Source: Bradyrhizobium japonicum USDA 6
Lineage (GTDB): Bacteria > Pseudomonadota > Alphaproteobacteria > Rhizobiales > Xanthobacteraceae
NCBI RefSeq assembly: GCF_000284375.1
Contig: NC_017249.1
Location: 1,488,001-1,552,000, forward strand
DNA length: 64,000 nucleotides
Reading direction: 5' to 3'
Both the position numbers and the translations under genes were made by a program. Each line of letters starts with the position of its first letter. Within the stretch, counting starts at the first letter, position 1. Shown here one piece after another: positions 43,066-52,285 of the stretch. Below the pieces are notes generated by a model, which made no database searches, was not told the DNA's origin, and was given only the letters and a program-made list of their open reading frames with translations.

Positions 43066-44541
43066 ATGTCAGCTGATGTCTCGCGGCGCGATCTTGCGAA
43101 GCTCGCGGGGCTCGCCGCGCTTGGCGCTGCGGCGGGTGCCAAGGCTGCAGATAGCTGGGCTGCAGATAATGAGACGCCCGACCGCCACGCGCACGCGCCC
43201 TTTCCCAAGGACTTTTTGTGGGGCACGGCGACCTCGTCCTACCAGATCGAGGGCGCCGTCGACGAGGATGGCCGCGGCAAGTCGATCTGGGACATTTTCA
43301 GCCACACGCCCGGCAAGATCGAGGACGGCTCGACCGGCGACCGCGCCAATGAGCATTATCACCGCTACAAGGACGACGTCGCGTTGATCAGGGCGCTCGG
43401 TGTCAAAGCCTACCGCTTCTCGATTGCGTGGCCGCGGGTGTTTCCGGATGGATCGGGCCAGCCCAATCCGAAGGGGCTCGATTTCTACGACCGGCTCGTC
43501 GACGAGCTGCTCGCGAGCGGCATCGAGCCCTGTGCGACGCTCTATCACTGGGACCTGCCGCAGGCGCTCCAGGATCGCGTCGGCGGCTGGCAGTCGAGCG
43601 ACACCTCGAAGGCCTTTGCAGATTACGCCGCCTATGTCGCCGCGCGCCTGACCGATCGGGTCAAGACCATCTTCACCGTGAACGAGGTCGGGCGCTTCGT
43701 GAATTTCGGCTATGGCTGGGGCATCGACGCGCCCGGCCTCAAGCTGCCGGCCGCGCAGCTCAACCAGGCGCGCCATCACGTCGCGCTGGCGCATGGGCTT
43801 GCTGTGCAGGCGATCCGCGCGTCGGGCCGCGCCGGCACCCGCGTCGGTGCGGCCGAGAATATCGCAGCCTGCGTGCCCGCGCTCGCAACGCCTGAAAATA
43901 TCCGCGCCGCCGAGATCGCGACGCGCGAGCTCAACGCCGGGTTTCTTGGCGTGGTGCTGGAGGGCAAGTACACCGACGGCTTCCTCGCCTATGCCGGGGC
44001 GGATGCGCCGAAATTCACCCCTGAGGAGTTGAAGATCATCGGCACGCCGAACGATTTCGTCGGGCTCAACATCTACGCGCCGCAATACTACGTCACGGCC
44101 TCCGATCGCGCGTCGGGCTTCCGCGTGCTGCCGTTCCCAGCCTCGTTCCCGCACATGAACTCGGAATGGCTGCGGGTCGGCCCCGAGGTGATCTACTGGG
44201 TCCCGCGTCTCGCCGCAAAAATCTGGAACATCGAGACCATCTACATCAGCGAGAACGGCACCTCGTCCGAGGACAAGATTTCCGCCGACGGCCAGGTCTA
44301 CGATCTCGACCGCATCATGTTCCTGCGCAATTACCTGACCCAGATGCAGCGTGCGATCGCCGAGGGCGTGCCGATTCGCGGCTATTTCCTGTGGAGCCTG
44401 ATGGACAATTTCGAGTGGATTTTTGGCTACGGCAAGCGCTTCGGCCTCTACCGGGTCGATTTCGAGACGCAGGCGAGGGTACCGAAGCTGAGCGCGGCGT
44501 TCTATCGGGATGTGGTGATCCGCAACGCGATCGGTGTGTGA
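43066..44541 (+). CDS. Glycoside hydrolase family 1 beta-glucosidase with Tat-like signal
   Basis: A 491-residue beta-glycosidase. The signal is SRRDLAKLAGLAALGAAAGA. The N-terminal signature FPKDFLWGTATSSYQIEGAV is classical GH1. The acid/base motif reads TVNEV (E207) instead of the usual T-x-N-E-P, and the nucleophile is in YISENG (E396). The substrate-binding segment WSLMDNFEWIFGYGKRFGLY is intact. It probably trims oligosaccharides released by the GH16 enzyme encoded just upstream. Export by Tat is inferred from the twin Arg, unusual for GH1. Confidence 0.9.
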   Translation: MSADVSRRDLAKLAGLAALGAAAGAKAADSWAADNETPDRHAHAPFPKDFLWGTATSSYQIEGAVDEDGRGKSIWDIFSHTPGKIEDGSTGDRANEHYHRYKDDVALIRALGVKAYRFSIAWPRVFPDGSGQPNPKGLDFYDRLVDELLASGIEPCATLYHWDLPQALQDRVGGWQSSDTSKAFADYAAYVAARLTDRVKTIFTVNEVGRFVNFGYGWGIDAPGLKLPAAQLNQARHHVALAHGLAVQAIRASGRAGTRVGAAENIAACVPALATPENIRAAEIATRELNAGFLGVVLEGKYTDGFLAYAGADAPKFTPEELKIIGTPNDFVGLNIYAPQYYVTASDRASGFRVLPFPASFPHMNSEWLRVGPEVIYWVPRLAAKIWNIETIYISENGTSSEDKISADGQVYDLDRIMFLRNYLTQMQRAIAEGVPIRGYFLWSLMDNFEWIFGYGKRFGLYRVDFETQARVPKLSAAFYRDVVIRNAIGV

Positions 44542-44730
44542 GGCGGATGCCATCGTCAACATGGCGAACAAGGAGGGCATTTCTCCGAGCGATTGGATAG
44601 CCGGAACTGCCGAAGCCGGCCCGAACCGGCACTGGAAGAATGTGAATGCGACAATATCGATGCAAATCGAAAAGACCTGCGCCGTGGCAAGAGGCCAAAT
44701 GGGCATCTACCACGATGGAAGCAGGAGATC

Positions 44731-45783
44731 ATGATGAAGCAGACGACAGGGCTGTCCTTTCGCTACGAGCTTGAAAAGCAAAAGCCCCGGCTTGGCGACG
44801 GCGGCACGACGCGCGGCGCTTCGGTGCATGAATTTCCGGCAAGCGTCGGCATCGCCGGCGTGTCCATGCGCCTCGATTCCGGCTCGATGCGCGAGTTGCA
44901 TTGGCACGCCAACGCCGCCGAGTGGGGATATGTCGTATCCGGCCGTTGTCGCACGACGTTGCTCAATCCTGACGGAGCCACCGAGACGGACTCGTTCGGC
45001 CCCGGCGACATCTGGTATTTCCCGCGCGGCTGGGGTCATTCGATTCAAGGCCTGGGGCCTGGCGAATGTCACTTCATCCTGATTTTCGACAACGGGGATT
45101 TTTCCGAGGATCACACCTTCAGCATCACGGATTGGCTCTCGCATACACCGGCTGCAGTCGTCGAGCAGAACCTCGGGATCGACGCGCAGACCCTGGCAAA
45201 GCTGCCCAAAGGCGAGGCCTATTTCGCGAAGGGTCCCGTGCCGAACGATCGCTCACCGGACGCCGGTTCGCGGAACTACCCCGAACTCGTCAGCGCGCAC
45301 CGCTATCCGCTGCTTGCGCAACAGCCGCGTCGTGTGGCCAACGGAGGCATCCAATTTATCGCCTCGGTCAAGGAATTCCCGATCTCCAAAACAATGGCAG
45401 GATCGGTGCTGGAGATCGAGCCGGGTGCGATGCGCGAGCTGCATTGGCATCCGAACGCCGATGAATGGCAGTACTACATCGAGGGGCAGGCCGAGATGGC
45501 CGTGTTTCTGGCCGAAGGGCAGGTCGTCACCGATCAGTTTAGTGCGGGTGATGTCGGCTACGCCCCGATGGGCGCCGGGCATTACATTCGCAATACGGGC
45601 AATGGCGTGCTGCGCGTCCTTATTGGCTTCAACAACGGGCATTATCAGTCGAACGACATCAGCGCGTGGTTGGCATCGAACCCCGGAGATGTCCTGGCCA
45701 GCAATCTCGGCGTACCGCGGGAGACGGCCGACAAGCTGCGGCACCTGACATCGTTCATGGTTCCCGGGCGGTCTGAGATCTAG
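44731..45783 (+). CDS. oxdC: Bicupin oxalate decarboxylase
   Basis: A 350-residue bicupin that converts oxalate to formate and CO2 with manganese. Each cupin has the metal-binding set: MRELHWHANAAEWGYVVSGR...GHSIQ in the first, MRELHWHPNADEWQYYIEGQ...GHYIRN in the second. The lid before the first linker reads FSEDHTFSITDWL; the Glu of the B. subtilis OxdC lid (S-E-N-S) is kept, favouring decarboxylase over oxidase. There is no signal peptide. GGAG lies just upstream of two adjacent ATGs (44731 and 44734). Confidence 0.88.
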   Translation: MMKQTTGLSFRYELEKQKPRLGDGGTTRGASVHEFPASVGIAGVSMRLDSGSMRELHWHANAAEWGYVVSGRCRTTLLNPDGATETDSFGPGDIWYFPRGWGHSIQGLGPGECHFILIFDNGDFSEDHTFSITDWLSHTPAAVVEQNLGIDAQTLAKLPKGEAYFAKGPVPNDRSPDAGSRNYPELVSAHRYPLLAQQPRRVANGGIQFIASVKEFPISKTMAGSVLEIEPGAMRELHWHPNADEWQYYIEGQAEMAVFLAEGQVVTDQFSAGDVGYAPMGAGHYIRNTGNGVLRVLIGFNNGHYQSNDISAWLASNPGDVLASNLGVPRETADKLRHLTSFMVPGRSEI

Positions 45784-45840
45784 TCCCGCGAAAGCGTTCC
45801 TCTGGCTTTCGTCCGATGCATATGGACGCTGGACCGGATG

Positions 45841-46398
45841 CTACGGATCCAGCTCCGTATCCCAGTAGAGATAGTCCAGCCAGCTGTCGTGCAGATAGTT
45901 CGGCGGGAACAGGCGGCCGTTGCGGTGGAGCTGGTGCACGGTCGGTGCGAACGCGCTCTGGCGCGGAAACATCTTTGCCTGCGCCGGCGTCAGATTGCCC
46001 TTGCGCAGATTACAGGGCGAGCACGCCGCGACCACGTTCTCCCAGGTGGTCTGGCCGCCTTTGCTGCGCGGAATGATGTGATCGAAGGTGAGGTCTTCCG
46101 GCGAGCCGCAATACTGGCAATTGAAACGGTCGCGCAGGAAGACGTTGAACCGGGTGAACGCGGGATGCGTGGTCGGCTTGACGAAGGATTTGAGCGAGAC
46201 GACGCTCGGCAGCTGCATTTGCAGCGTGGGACTGTGAACCGCCTGATCGTAATGCGCGACGATGTTGACGCGGTCGAGGAACACCGCCTTGATCGCGTCC
46301 TGCCACGACCAGAGAGACAGCGGGTAGTAACTCAGCGGCCGGAAGTCCGCATTCAGCACCAACACCGGCCAACTGCCTTGCGAGACATGTGCGTTCAA
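45841..46398 (-). CDS. HNH endonuclease family protein
   Basis: A 185-residue protein. The HNH core is CQYCGSPEDLTFDHIIPRSK then GGQTTWENVVAACSPCNLRK (about 94-134): paired C-x-x-C zinc ligands, D-H-I and N. The N-terminal half has VLNADFRPLSYYPLSLWSWQ, conserved in a widespread alphaproteobacterial group. A TTG start at 46398 with GGGAG upstream fits MNAHVSQGSW. The biological role is unknown; not linked to a restriction methylase here. Confidence 0.87.
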   Translation of the reverse strand: MNAHVSQGSWPVLVLNADFRPLSYYPLSLWSWQDAIKAVFLDRVNIVAHYDQAVHSPTLQMQLPSVVSLKSFVKPTTHPAFTRFNVFLRDRFNCQYCGSPEDLTFDHIIPRSKGGQTTWENVVAACSPCNLRKGNLTPAQAKMFPRQSAFAPTVHQLHRNGRLFPPNYLHDSWLDYLYWDTELDP

Positions 46399-46619
46399 GT
46401 AACGCTCCCGGCCTCCAATATACGCTGCGAAGCAGCATGTACTGACATACTACATGCAGCGTGACGGGATTGTGAAGCCCGTTGAGCGACTTATTCAGAT
46501 GCAAGCAATGCGGCGGCGGGGTGGCAAAGCGCTCAAAACCGCCGTGATTTGGGGGCGAGGACGACGCCCCGGGGGAGGCAGGGTCGACCCGACGGCGCAT
46601 CGCGGCTTCGCCCGCCCAG

Positions 46620-47597
46620 CTATTCCCGCACCCGCTCCAGCTTCTGCAAGCACCGCGTCGCGCGCACCACGGCCGGCATCTCCTGGTCTCCGAAGCTGGC
46701 CTTCCAGTTGGTGACGCCGACTTCGCCGACATAGATGTCGCCCCTGGAGTCCAGCGCGAGGCCGTGCGGTGCCAAGAACTTCCCGCTGGCAACGCCTGGC
46801 CCGTTCTCGCCGCCGAGCCGCGCGATGCGGTTGCCCTTGGCGTCCACGATCGACAGCCGCGGGCCGAGATTGGGCACGTTGCGGTTGATGTCGAGGCCGG
46901 GTCCGAGCTCGCCGATCACGAAGGTCGGGCTCTTGGCTCCACCGCAGCAGCATAGCGCGCAGGGGCGATGCAGATTGTTCCACTGCGTCTCGTACTTGCC
47001 CTCGCCATTGAACACCTGCACCCGGTGGTTCTCGCGGTCGGCGACATAGACCCAGCCGTCTGCATCGGTGGCGATGTTGTGCACGATGTTGAACTGGCCG
47101 GGGTCGGTGCCGGGCTCGCCCCAGCTCTTGAGGAGCTTGCCGTCCGGCGTGAACTTGTGCACGCGCGCATTGCCATAGCCGTCGGAGACGTAGATCTCGC
47201 CCTTCGGGGACAGCGCGGTGTGGGTGCAGCGATGGAAGGGCTCGCCGCTCATGAACGGCGACGGCTTCTCGGGGATGCCGATCGTCAGCAGCACCTTGCC
47301 GTCGGTGGTGCATTTGCGCACGGTGTGGTCGCCGTCATCGGTGCAGTAGAGATTGTCGTCGGCATCGATGTGCAGGCCGTGCGCGCGCGAGAACAGGCCT
47401 TCACCCCAGCTCCGGAGGAAATTGCCCTCACGATCCAGCACCACCATCGGATGGGCCCCGCGGTTGAAGACGTAGACGCGGTCCTTGCTGTCGACGGCGA
47501 CCGAGGCGACGTCGGTCAGCGTCCAGCCGTCGGGCAGCTTTGCAAAATTGTCGACGACGCGATAGCGGTGCTCGCCGGTGCCGAGAATGGCAGGCAT
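46620..47597 (-). CDS. NHL-repeat protein (SMP-30/peptidyl-amidating lyase-like beta-propeller)
   Basis: A 325-residue beta-propeller. Repeats recur about every 45-60 residues (AHGLHIDADDNLYCTDDGDH; HNIATDADGWVYVADRENHR; PHGLALDSRGDIYVGEVGVT). Such proteins include peptidyl-alpha-hydroxyglycine amidating lyases and uncharacterised hydrolases. There is no signal peptide. It is the last gene of the leftward cluster starting at 54487, separated from the flavin monooxygenase by a palindromic repeat. Confidence 0.8.
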   Translation of the reverse strand: MPAILGTGEHRYRVVDNFAKLPDGWTLTDVASVAVDSKDRVYVFNRGAHPMVVLDREGNFLRSWGEGLFSRAHGLHIDADDNLYCTDDGDHTVRKCTTDGKVLLTIGIPEKPSPFMSGEPFHRCTHTALSPKGEIYVSDGYGNARVHKFTPDGKLLKSWGEPGTDPGQFNIVHNIATDADGWVYVADRENHRVQVFNGEGKYETQWNNLHRPCALCCCGGAKSPTFVIGELGPGLDINRNVPNLGPRLSIVDAKGNRIARLGGENGPGVASGKFLAPHGLALDSRGDIYVGEVGVTNWKASFGDQEMPAVVRATRCLQKLERVRE

Positions 47598-47614
47598 GTG
47601 TGGTCTCTCCTCTT

Positions 47615-47715
47615 GTCATTCCGGGGCACGCGTAGCGTGAGCCCGGAATCCATTGTGCGGCAGATCGTGTGGATGGATGGATTCCGGGTTCGCGCTACGC
47701 GCGCCCCGGAATGAC
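47615..47715. repeat. Intergenic palindromic repeat (GTCATTCCGGGGC family)
   Basis: GTCATTCCGGGGC at the left is mirrored by GCCCCGGAATGAC at the right, with inner arms GCCCGGAATCC/GGATTCCGGGT and GCGTAGCG/CGCTACGC. It resembles the dispersed short repeats of Bradyrhizobium genomes. It lies between two genes of the same direction and could form a stable RNA hairpin. Confidence 0.7.
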
Positions 47716-47723
47716 GATCGTAG

Positions 47724-49487
47724 TCACGTCCCCCCCAAAATCCCTTCCTCGATCGCCTTGATCTGGAGCGCGAGATATTTCGAGTTGATCCGGCACTGCG
47801 CGAGGCTGCCGGCGATGAACCAGAGGCCGGGCTGCCCGGTGCGCGCATACATGTTGCGCAGTTCGAACCCGTCGCCAAAGCCCCAGACCGGTCCGACGCG
47901 GTCGGCGACGCCGTCGCCGAACAGTTTTCGCACCAGATATTCCTGCGGCTTGTAGCCGGTGGAGAGCACGATGAGGTCGGCCGCGATCATCGAACCGTCC
48001 TTCATCCGAGCGCCTTCGGTCGTGAAGCTCTCGATGTCTGCAAACTGCCTGAGCCCGATCGCTCCCTCGACGATCAGGTTGGAGCAGCCGACGTTAAAAT
48101 AATAGCCACCGCCGCGAGTGAGGTATTTGAACTGCCAGCCGGTGCCGGCCTCGCCGAAGTCGAGCTTGAATCCGACTTTGCGCAGGCCGTCGAGCAGCTC
48201 CTTGTCGAGCTCCTTCGACTGCTCGGTCAGCATCACATGGGTTTTCTTCGCGAGCGGCGTCGGCATCGAGGTCGCGATCAGGTCGTTGTCCTCGAGGGTG
48301 CCTTCGTTGTAGGTCGCATAGGCGAGCTGGGCCGACGGCTCGATATTGGTGACCAGCGTCGGCGAGCGCTGCACCAGTGTCACCTCGGCGCCGCTCGAGC
48401 AGAGATCCTGCGCGATGTCGTGGCCGCTGTTGCCGGTGCCGATCACGATGGCGCGCTTGCCGGTCCAGTTCTCGCCGTCCTCGTAGCGGCTCGAATGCAG
48501 CTGCGTGCCTTTGAAATTGCTGAGGGTCGGAATATCAGGCACGTTGGCGATGCCGCTGACGCCGGTCGCCATCACGACATGGCGCGGCTGCATGGTGCGC
48601 TTGCTGCCGTCGGCGCGCCGCAGCGTGACGGTCCAGCAGCCCTTCGCGTCGTCGTAGGCGCCGCCCTCGAACTCGGTGCCTGTCCAGAAATCCAGCTCCA
48701 TCGCGTCGACATAGGCTTCGAACCAGTTGGCGAGCTTGTCCTTCGGGATGTAGGTCGGCCAGTTTGGCGGGAACGGCATGTAGGGCAAATGATTGACCTG
48801 CACCTGGTTATGCAGGGTCAGCGCGTGATAGCGCTTGCGCCAATTGTCGCCGATCCGCGTCTCGCGATCGACGATCAGGGTGTCGATCTTCAATTGCTTC
48901 AGCCGTGCTGCAATCGCAAGGCCGGCCTGGCCGCCGCCGACCACCAGCACGGCAGGATCGCGATCGGCGTAGTCACGCGCTGCGTTGCGCAAGTCGAGCC
49001 AGTTCGGCCCGCGGAAATCGCGTGAATAGGCCTGCCCTCGCGGCCGCGACGTGCCGAGTTGCTCCTCGAAGCCTTTGAGCTCATCGAGCGCGGTGAGCAG
49101 CGTCCACGCCTTCAGCCGGTCGCCATCGCCGGTATCGGGCACGAGCCGGACGATGCCGGTGCCGCGACCGATCACGGTCTCGAAATTGAAGATGACCTCG
49201 ATATTGCTGGTGCCGGCGCGCGTGACCCAGCGCGGCGCCGCGCGGTTGGGCGCGATCGTGAAGCTCGCCGGCGCCGCCGGTGGCGCGAGCGCCCTCAGCG
49301 CTTGGGCAATCCGGTCGTGGCCAGCGATCGTTTGCAGGTTCCAGCTCAACGCCAGCACATCGCGCCAAAAACTGTCGGCGAGGAAGAGATGGTCGAGTGC
49401 GGCCGGATCAGGCTTGCCGAGCGTGCGCTCGAACTCATCGAGCCAGGCTTGCGCCGAGACGGAAATATCCTTCGTCTTGTCCAGCAT
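47724..49487 (-). CDS. Flavin-containing monooxygenase-like NAD(P)/FAD oxidoreductase with SnoaL-like N-terminus
   Basis: A 587-residue protein. Residues 1-150 form a SnoaL/NTF2-like domain. The FAD Rossmann motif is VLVVGGGQAGLAIAARLKQL (about 174), the NADPH motif AIVIGTGNSGHDIAQDL (about 346), and the FMO-type segment is between them. The C-terminus has LIVLSTGYKPQEYLV. It probably oxygenates a small substrate. ATG 49487 was chosen at MLDKTKDISV, as upstream residues look non-coding. It belongs to the leftward catabolic cluster. Confidence 0.87.
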   Translation of the reverse strand: MLDKTKDISVSAQAWLDEFERTLGKPDPAALDHLFLADSFWRDVLALSWNLQTIAGHDRIAQALRALAPPAAPASFTIAPNRAAPRWVTRAGTSNIEVIFNFETVIGRGTGIVRLVPDTGDGDRLKAWTLLTALDELKGFEEQLGTSRPRGQAYSRDFRGPNWLDLRNAARDYADRDPAVLVVGGGQAGLAIAARLKQLKIDTLIVDRETRIGDNWRKRYHALTLHNQVQVNHLPYMPFPPNWPTYIPKDKLANWFEAYVDAMELDFWTGTEFEGGAYDDAKGCWTVTLRRADGSKRTMQPRHVVMATGVSGIANVPDIPTLSNFKGTQLHSSRYEDGENWTGKRAIVIGTGNSGHDIAQDLCSSGAEVTLVQRSPTLVTNIEPSAQLAYATYNEGTLEDNDLIATSMPTPLAKKTHVMLTEQSKELDKELLDGLRKVGFKLDFGEAGTGWQFKYLTRGGGYYFNVGCSNLIVEGAIGLRQFADIESFTTEGARMKDGSMIAADLIVLSTGYKPQEYLVRKLFGDGVADRVGPVWGFGDGFELRNMYARTGQPGLWFIAGSLAQCRINSKYLALQIKAIEEGILGGT

Positions 49488-49564
49488 GCGCGACCTCGTG
49501 GCCGTCTTCGCGGCGTTTCCTCTGAGGTTGACGCTATACCGGTTCGACGGGCCTCGAAAGCGGT

Positions 49565-50650
49565 TTACCCGAGCAGAGAGAGCATGTGGCCCTGCTCCGG
49601 CGGAATACGCCCTTTCAGCGTGTCGAGAAACACCTGGCGCACCGCGTCGGGGCCGCGGCTCTCGACCACGATCAGGCTTCTCTCCAGCAGCGGCGCAAAA
49701 CCGGACCATGCCGCGCCAAAGCGCTGCTCGATGCCGCCCGGGCCCCATTCCTTGGCGCGCTTGCGGATCTGGTCGGGCGCGAAGAACCAGCGCGGCTTTG
49801 CACCGGGCAGCGCGCCTTCGTCGGGCTCGGTGGCGCGATGCGTCAATCCGACGCGTACGGAGCATTTCATCCGGTCGTCGAAGTGCTGATGCAATCCGGC
49901 GCGCAGCGCGCTGTTGCCGGCCATATCGACGAAGGCGACCGGCGCATCCGATGGCAGCGACGCAATGCGGTCGTAGGTGACAACCTCGTCATAGCAGCCG
50001 AGCGACGAGACAAAGTCGACATTGCCGGCGGACGTCAGCCCGATCACCTTGCGGCCGCGGGTGTGCAGCAGATGGGCGAGGCCGAACGCGGTCTTGCTCG
50101 AGGCGCTGGAGAGCAGCACGGTGCGTGCGCCGAAGTCGTCGTTCTCGGCCAGAAAGTCGTCGACCAGGAACGACAGCATGAACAGCGGCCGCAGTAGCGC
50201 CTGGTAATCGCCCTTCCGGCCGGCGTAAGCGGGATCGCCGCTGACGCGGGCATAGGCGTTGTAGACCGGCGCCACGCCCTGCCGGTGCGCGGCACCGTCG
50301 CGAAGGCCGCGCTTGCTCACGTCGGCCGCCTCGATGACGAGATGCGTCGCCATCGGGAAATAGCCGAACAGGCGCTCGCCCACGGCGACGTTCGGATGCC
50401 TGGAGGCGATCACCTCGCCAAAGCCCCATACCGGAATGTTGCCAAAACCGTTCGGCGCGGGAAAGAGCTGCCAGTATTTCAACTCATCGCCCATCACCGC
50501 ATAGGTGATGTTGTTGGCGGTGAAGGCGAAGCGGTCGACCTTCAGGAGCAGGGCGTCAGTCGGCAGCGCATCCGCGCCGGGAAGCTCGGTCGTAACCACC
50601 TTGCATTGGTCGAGGTCATTTTTCGCAACGACGAAGTCGATCGATGTCAT
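49565..50650 (-). CDS. DUF2855 family protein (MDR-like)
   Basis: A 361-residue protein resembling medium-chain dehydrogenase/reductases. The N-terminal GroES-like part has LKVDRFAFTANNITYAVMGD and PVWGFGEVIASRHPNVAVGE. A Rossmann-like part follows (TVLLSSASSKTAFGLAHLLH). No zinc ligands are evident. I recognise it as DUF2855. Clustering with an FMO and an acyl-CoA synthetase suggests a reductive step in the same pathway. Confidence 0.8.
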   Translation of the reverse strand: MTSIDFVVAKNDLDQCKVVTTELPGADALPTDALLLKVDRFAFTANNITYAVMGDELKYWQLFPAPNGFGNIPVWGFGEVIASRHPNVAVGERLFGYFPMATHLVIEAADVSKRGLRDGAAHRQGVAPVYNAYARVSGDPAYAGRKGDYQALLRPLFMLSFLVDDFLAENDDFGARTVLLSSASSKTAFGLAHLLHTRGRKVIGLTSAGNVDFVSSLGCYDEVVTYDRIASLPSDAPVAFVDMAGNSALRAGLHQHFDDRMKCSVRVGLTHRATEPDEGALPGAKPRWFFAPDQIRKRAKEWGPGGIEQRFGAAWSGFAPLLERSLIVVESRGPDAVRQVFLDTLKGRIPPEQGHMLSLLG

Positions 50651-50748
50651 GGCTTTGATCCCGGCTTTGTCCGTGCCGGCATTTCATCGTTCACCCATGA
50701 TCCTTTTGCAACAGCAACATAGTTTAAAACGCCGTTCGCAGCCGTTCG

Positions 50749-52275
50749 TTACGCGCCGGCGCGCGCGTGGCCCGCCCAATAGGGCTCCCGCAGCTTGCGC
50801 TTGAAGATCTTTCCCGTCGCCTCGCGCGGCAGTGCGTCGCGGAACTCGACGTCCTTCGGCACCTTGAAATTGGCGAGCCGCTCGCGCAGGAACGACTGGA
50901 CCGCGGCGGACGAGAGTGCTGCGCCCGGCTCCGGCTCGACATAGGCGCAGAGCCGCTCGCCAAATTCGGCGTCGGGAATGCCGAACACGGCGCAATCGCG
51001 CACGCCGGGCATTCCGATCAGCGCGTTCTCGATCTCGGCGGGGTAGATGTTGACGCCGCCGGAGATCACCATGTCGCGCTTGCGGTCGCACAGGAACAGA
51101 TAGCCGTCCTCGTCGAGATAGCCGACGTCGCCGACACTGACGAGCCCGTCGCGGCCGGCCTCGGCGCGCGCCTCGGCCTTGCCGTGATAGTCGAAATCCG
51201 GCACCGAGGCCTGCCGCATGTAGATCTCGCCGGGTTCGTTGACGTCGCACGGGCTGCCGTCGGCACGGAAGATCTTGACCACGCCGCCCTCGATGGCGCG
51301 GCCGACGGTGCCGGGCTTCTTCAGCGCCTCCGCCGCGGAGTGCCACACCGGAATCCCGGTCTCGGTCGAGCCGAAATATTCGTTGATGACGCCTCCCCAC
51401 CAATCGATCATCGCCTTCTTCACGTCGGGCGGGCAGGGCGCCGCGCCATGAACGACAAAGCGCAGCGAGGACAAGTCGTAACGTCGCTTCATTTCGTCGG
51501 GCAGCCGCAGCAGGCGCACGAACATCGTCGGGACCATGTGCATGTGCGTGACGCGATGGCGCTCGATCAGTTGCAGCAGGTCTTCGGGATCGAAGCGCGG
51601 CTCCAGCACGATGGTGCAGCCACTGCGATAGGCCAGCATGCCGTAGGAGTGCGGAGCGGAATGGTACATCGGGCCGTTCACCAGCACGACCTGATCCTCG
51701 TTCGGCTTGACGCCATAGGCGATCGCCCCGACGCGCTCGGATGCCGCGACCTGCTCGGGGCGCATCGGCATGCGCCGCACACCCTTCGGCATGCCCGTCG
51801 TGCCCGACGTGTAGAACATCGGCGCGCCGCGGCGTGGCGGCTGGGTGAGCTCCGCCTGGCTGTCCCGCCATTTGTCCCAATCGGTCAATCCGTCTGGCAC
51901 CTTTGTGAGTGCGGCGGGGATGTCGAACGCGCCGGCGATCTCGGGCGGCGTCGGCACGACCATCAGCGCCAGGCCCTCCGGCAGGCCGTCGCGAATCTGC
52001 GGCAGCAGGTCGGCGTGGCAGATCAGGATGTCGGCGCCGCTGTCGGCCAGGATATAGCGGACTTCGGCGGCCTTCAGGTGCCAGTTGATCGGCACCACCG
52101 GTCGGCCGAGCGCGGCGGAAGCCGCGACCACTTCGAACAGGGCGAAGTCATTGCGCAGCATCATGGCGACCGGCGCGCCCTCGCGCCCGCCGAGCGTGCT
52201 GATCCCGCCTGCGGCCCGTCTGATCCGCGCATGGAGGTCTGGATAATCGATTCGGCGCTCGCCGCTGATGATCAT
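50749..52275 (-). CDS. AMP-dependent acyl-CoA synthetase
   Basis: A 508-residue enzyme that activates a carboxylate via acyl-AMP to acyl-CoA. The P-loop is MFYTSGTTGMPKGVRR (about 153), with A5 motif NEYFGSTETG (about 300), A7/A8 SVGDVGYLDEDGYLFLCDRK (about 385) and A10 lysine in LPREATGKIFKRKL (about 485). The substrate is unknown. ATG 52275 has AGAGGA 7 nt upstream; a longer start at 52296 would overlap the previous gene. Part of the cluster. Confidence 0.9.
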   Translation of the reverse strand: MIISGERRIDYPDLHARIRRAAGGISTLGGREGAPVAMMLRNDFALFEVVAASAALGRPVVPINWHLKAAEVRYILADSGADILICHADLLPQIRDGLPEGLALMVVPTPPEIAGAFDIPAALTKVPDGLTDWDKWRDSQAELTQPPRRGAPMFYTSGTTGMPKGVRRMPMRPEQVAASERVGAIAYGVKPNEDQVVLVNGPMYHSAPHSYGMLAYRSGCTIVLEPRFDPEDLLQLIERHRVTHMHMVPTMFVRLLRLPDEMKRRYDLSSLRFVVHGAAPCPPDVKKAMIDWWGGVINEYFGSTETGIPVWHSAAEALKKPGTVGRAIEGGVVKIFRADGSPCDVNEPGEIYMRQASVPDFDYHGKAEARAEAGRDGLVSVGDVGYLDEDGYLFLCDRKRDMVISGGVNIYPAEIENALIGMPGVRDCAVFGIPDAEFGERLCAYVEPEPGAALSSAAVQSFLRERLANFKVPKDVEFRDALPREATGKIFKRKLREPYWAGHARAGA

Positions 52276-52285
52276 GGGACGTCCT

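Noticed and set aside
44534..44734. Plus-strand frame of 66 codons between GH1 and OxdC genes
   Set aside because: No ribosome binding site; overlaps the OxdC start; insufficient evidence.
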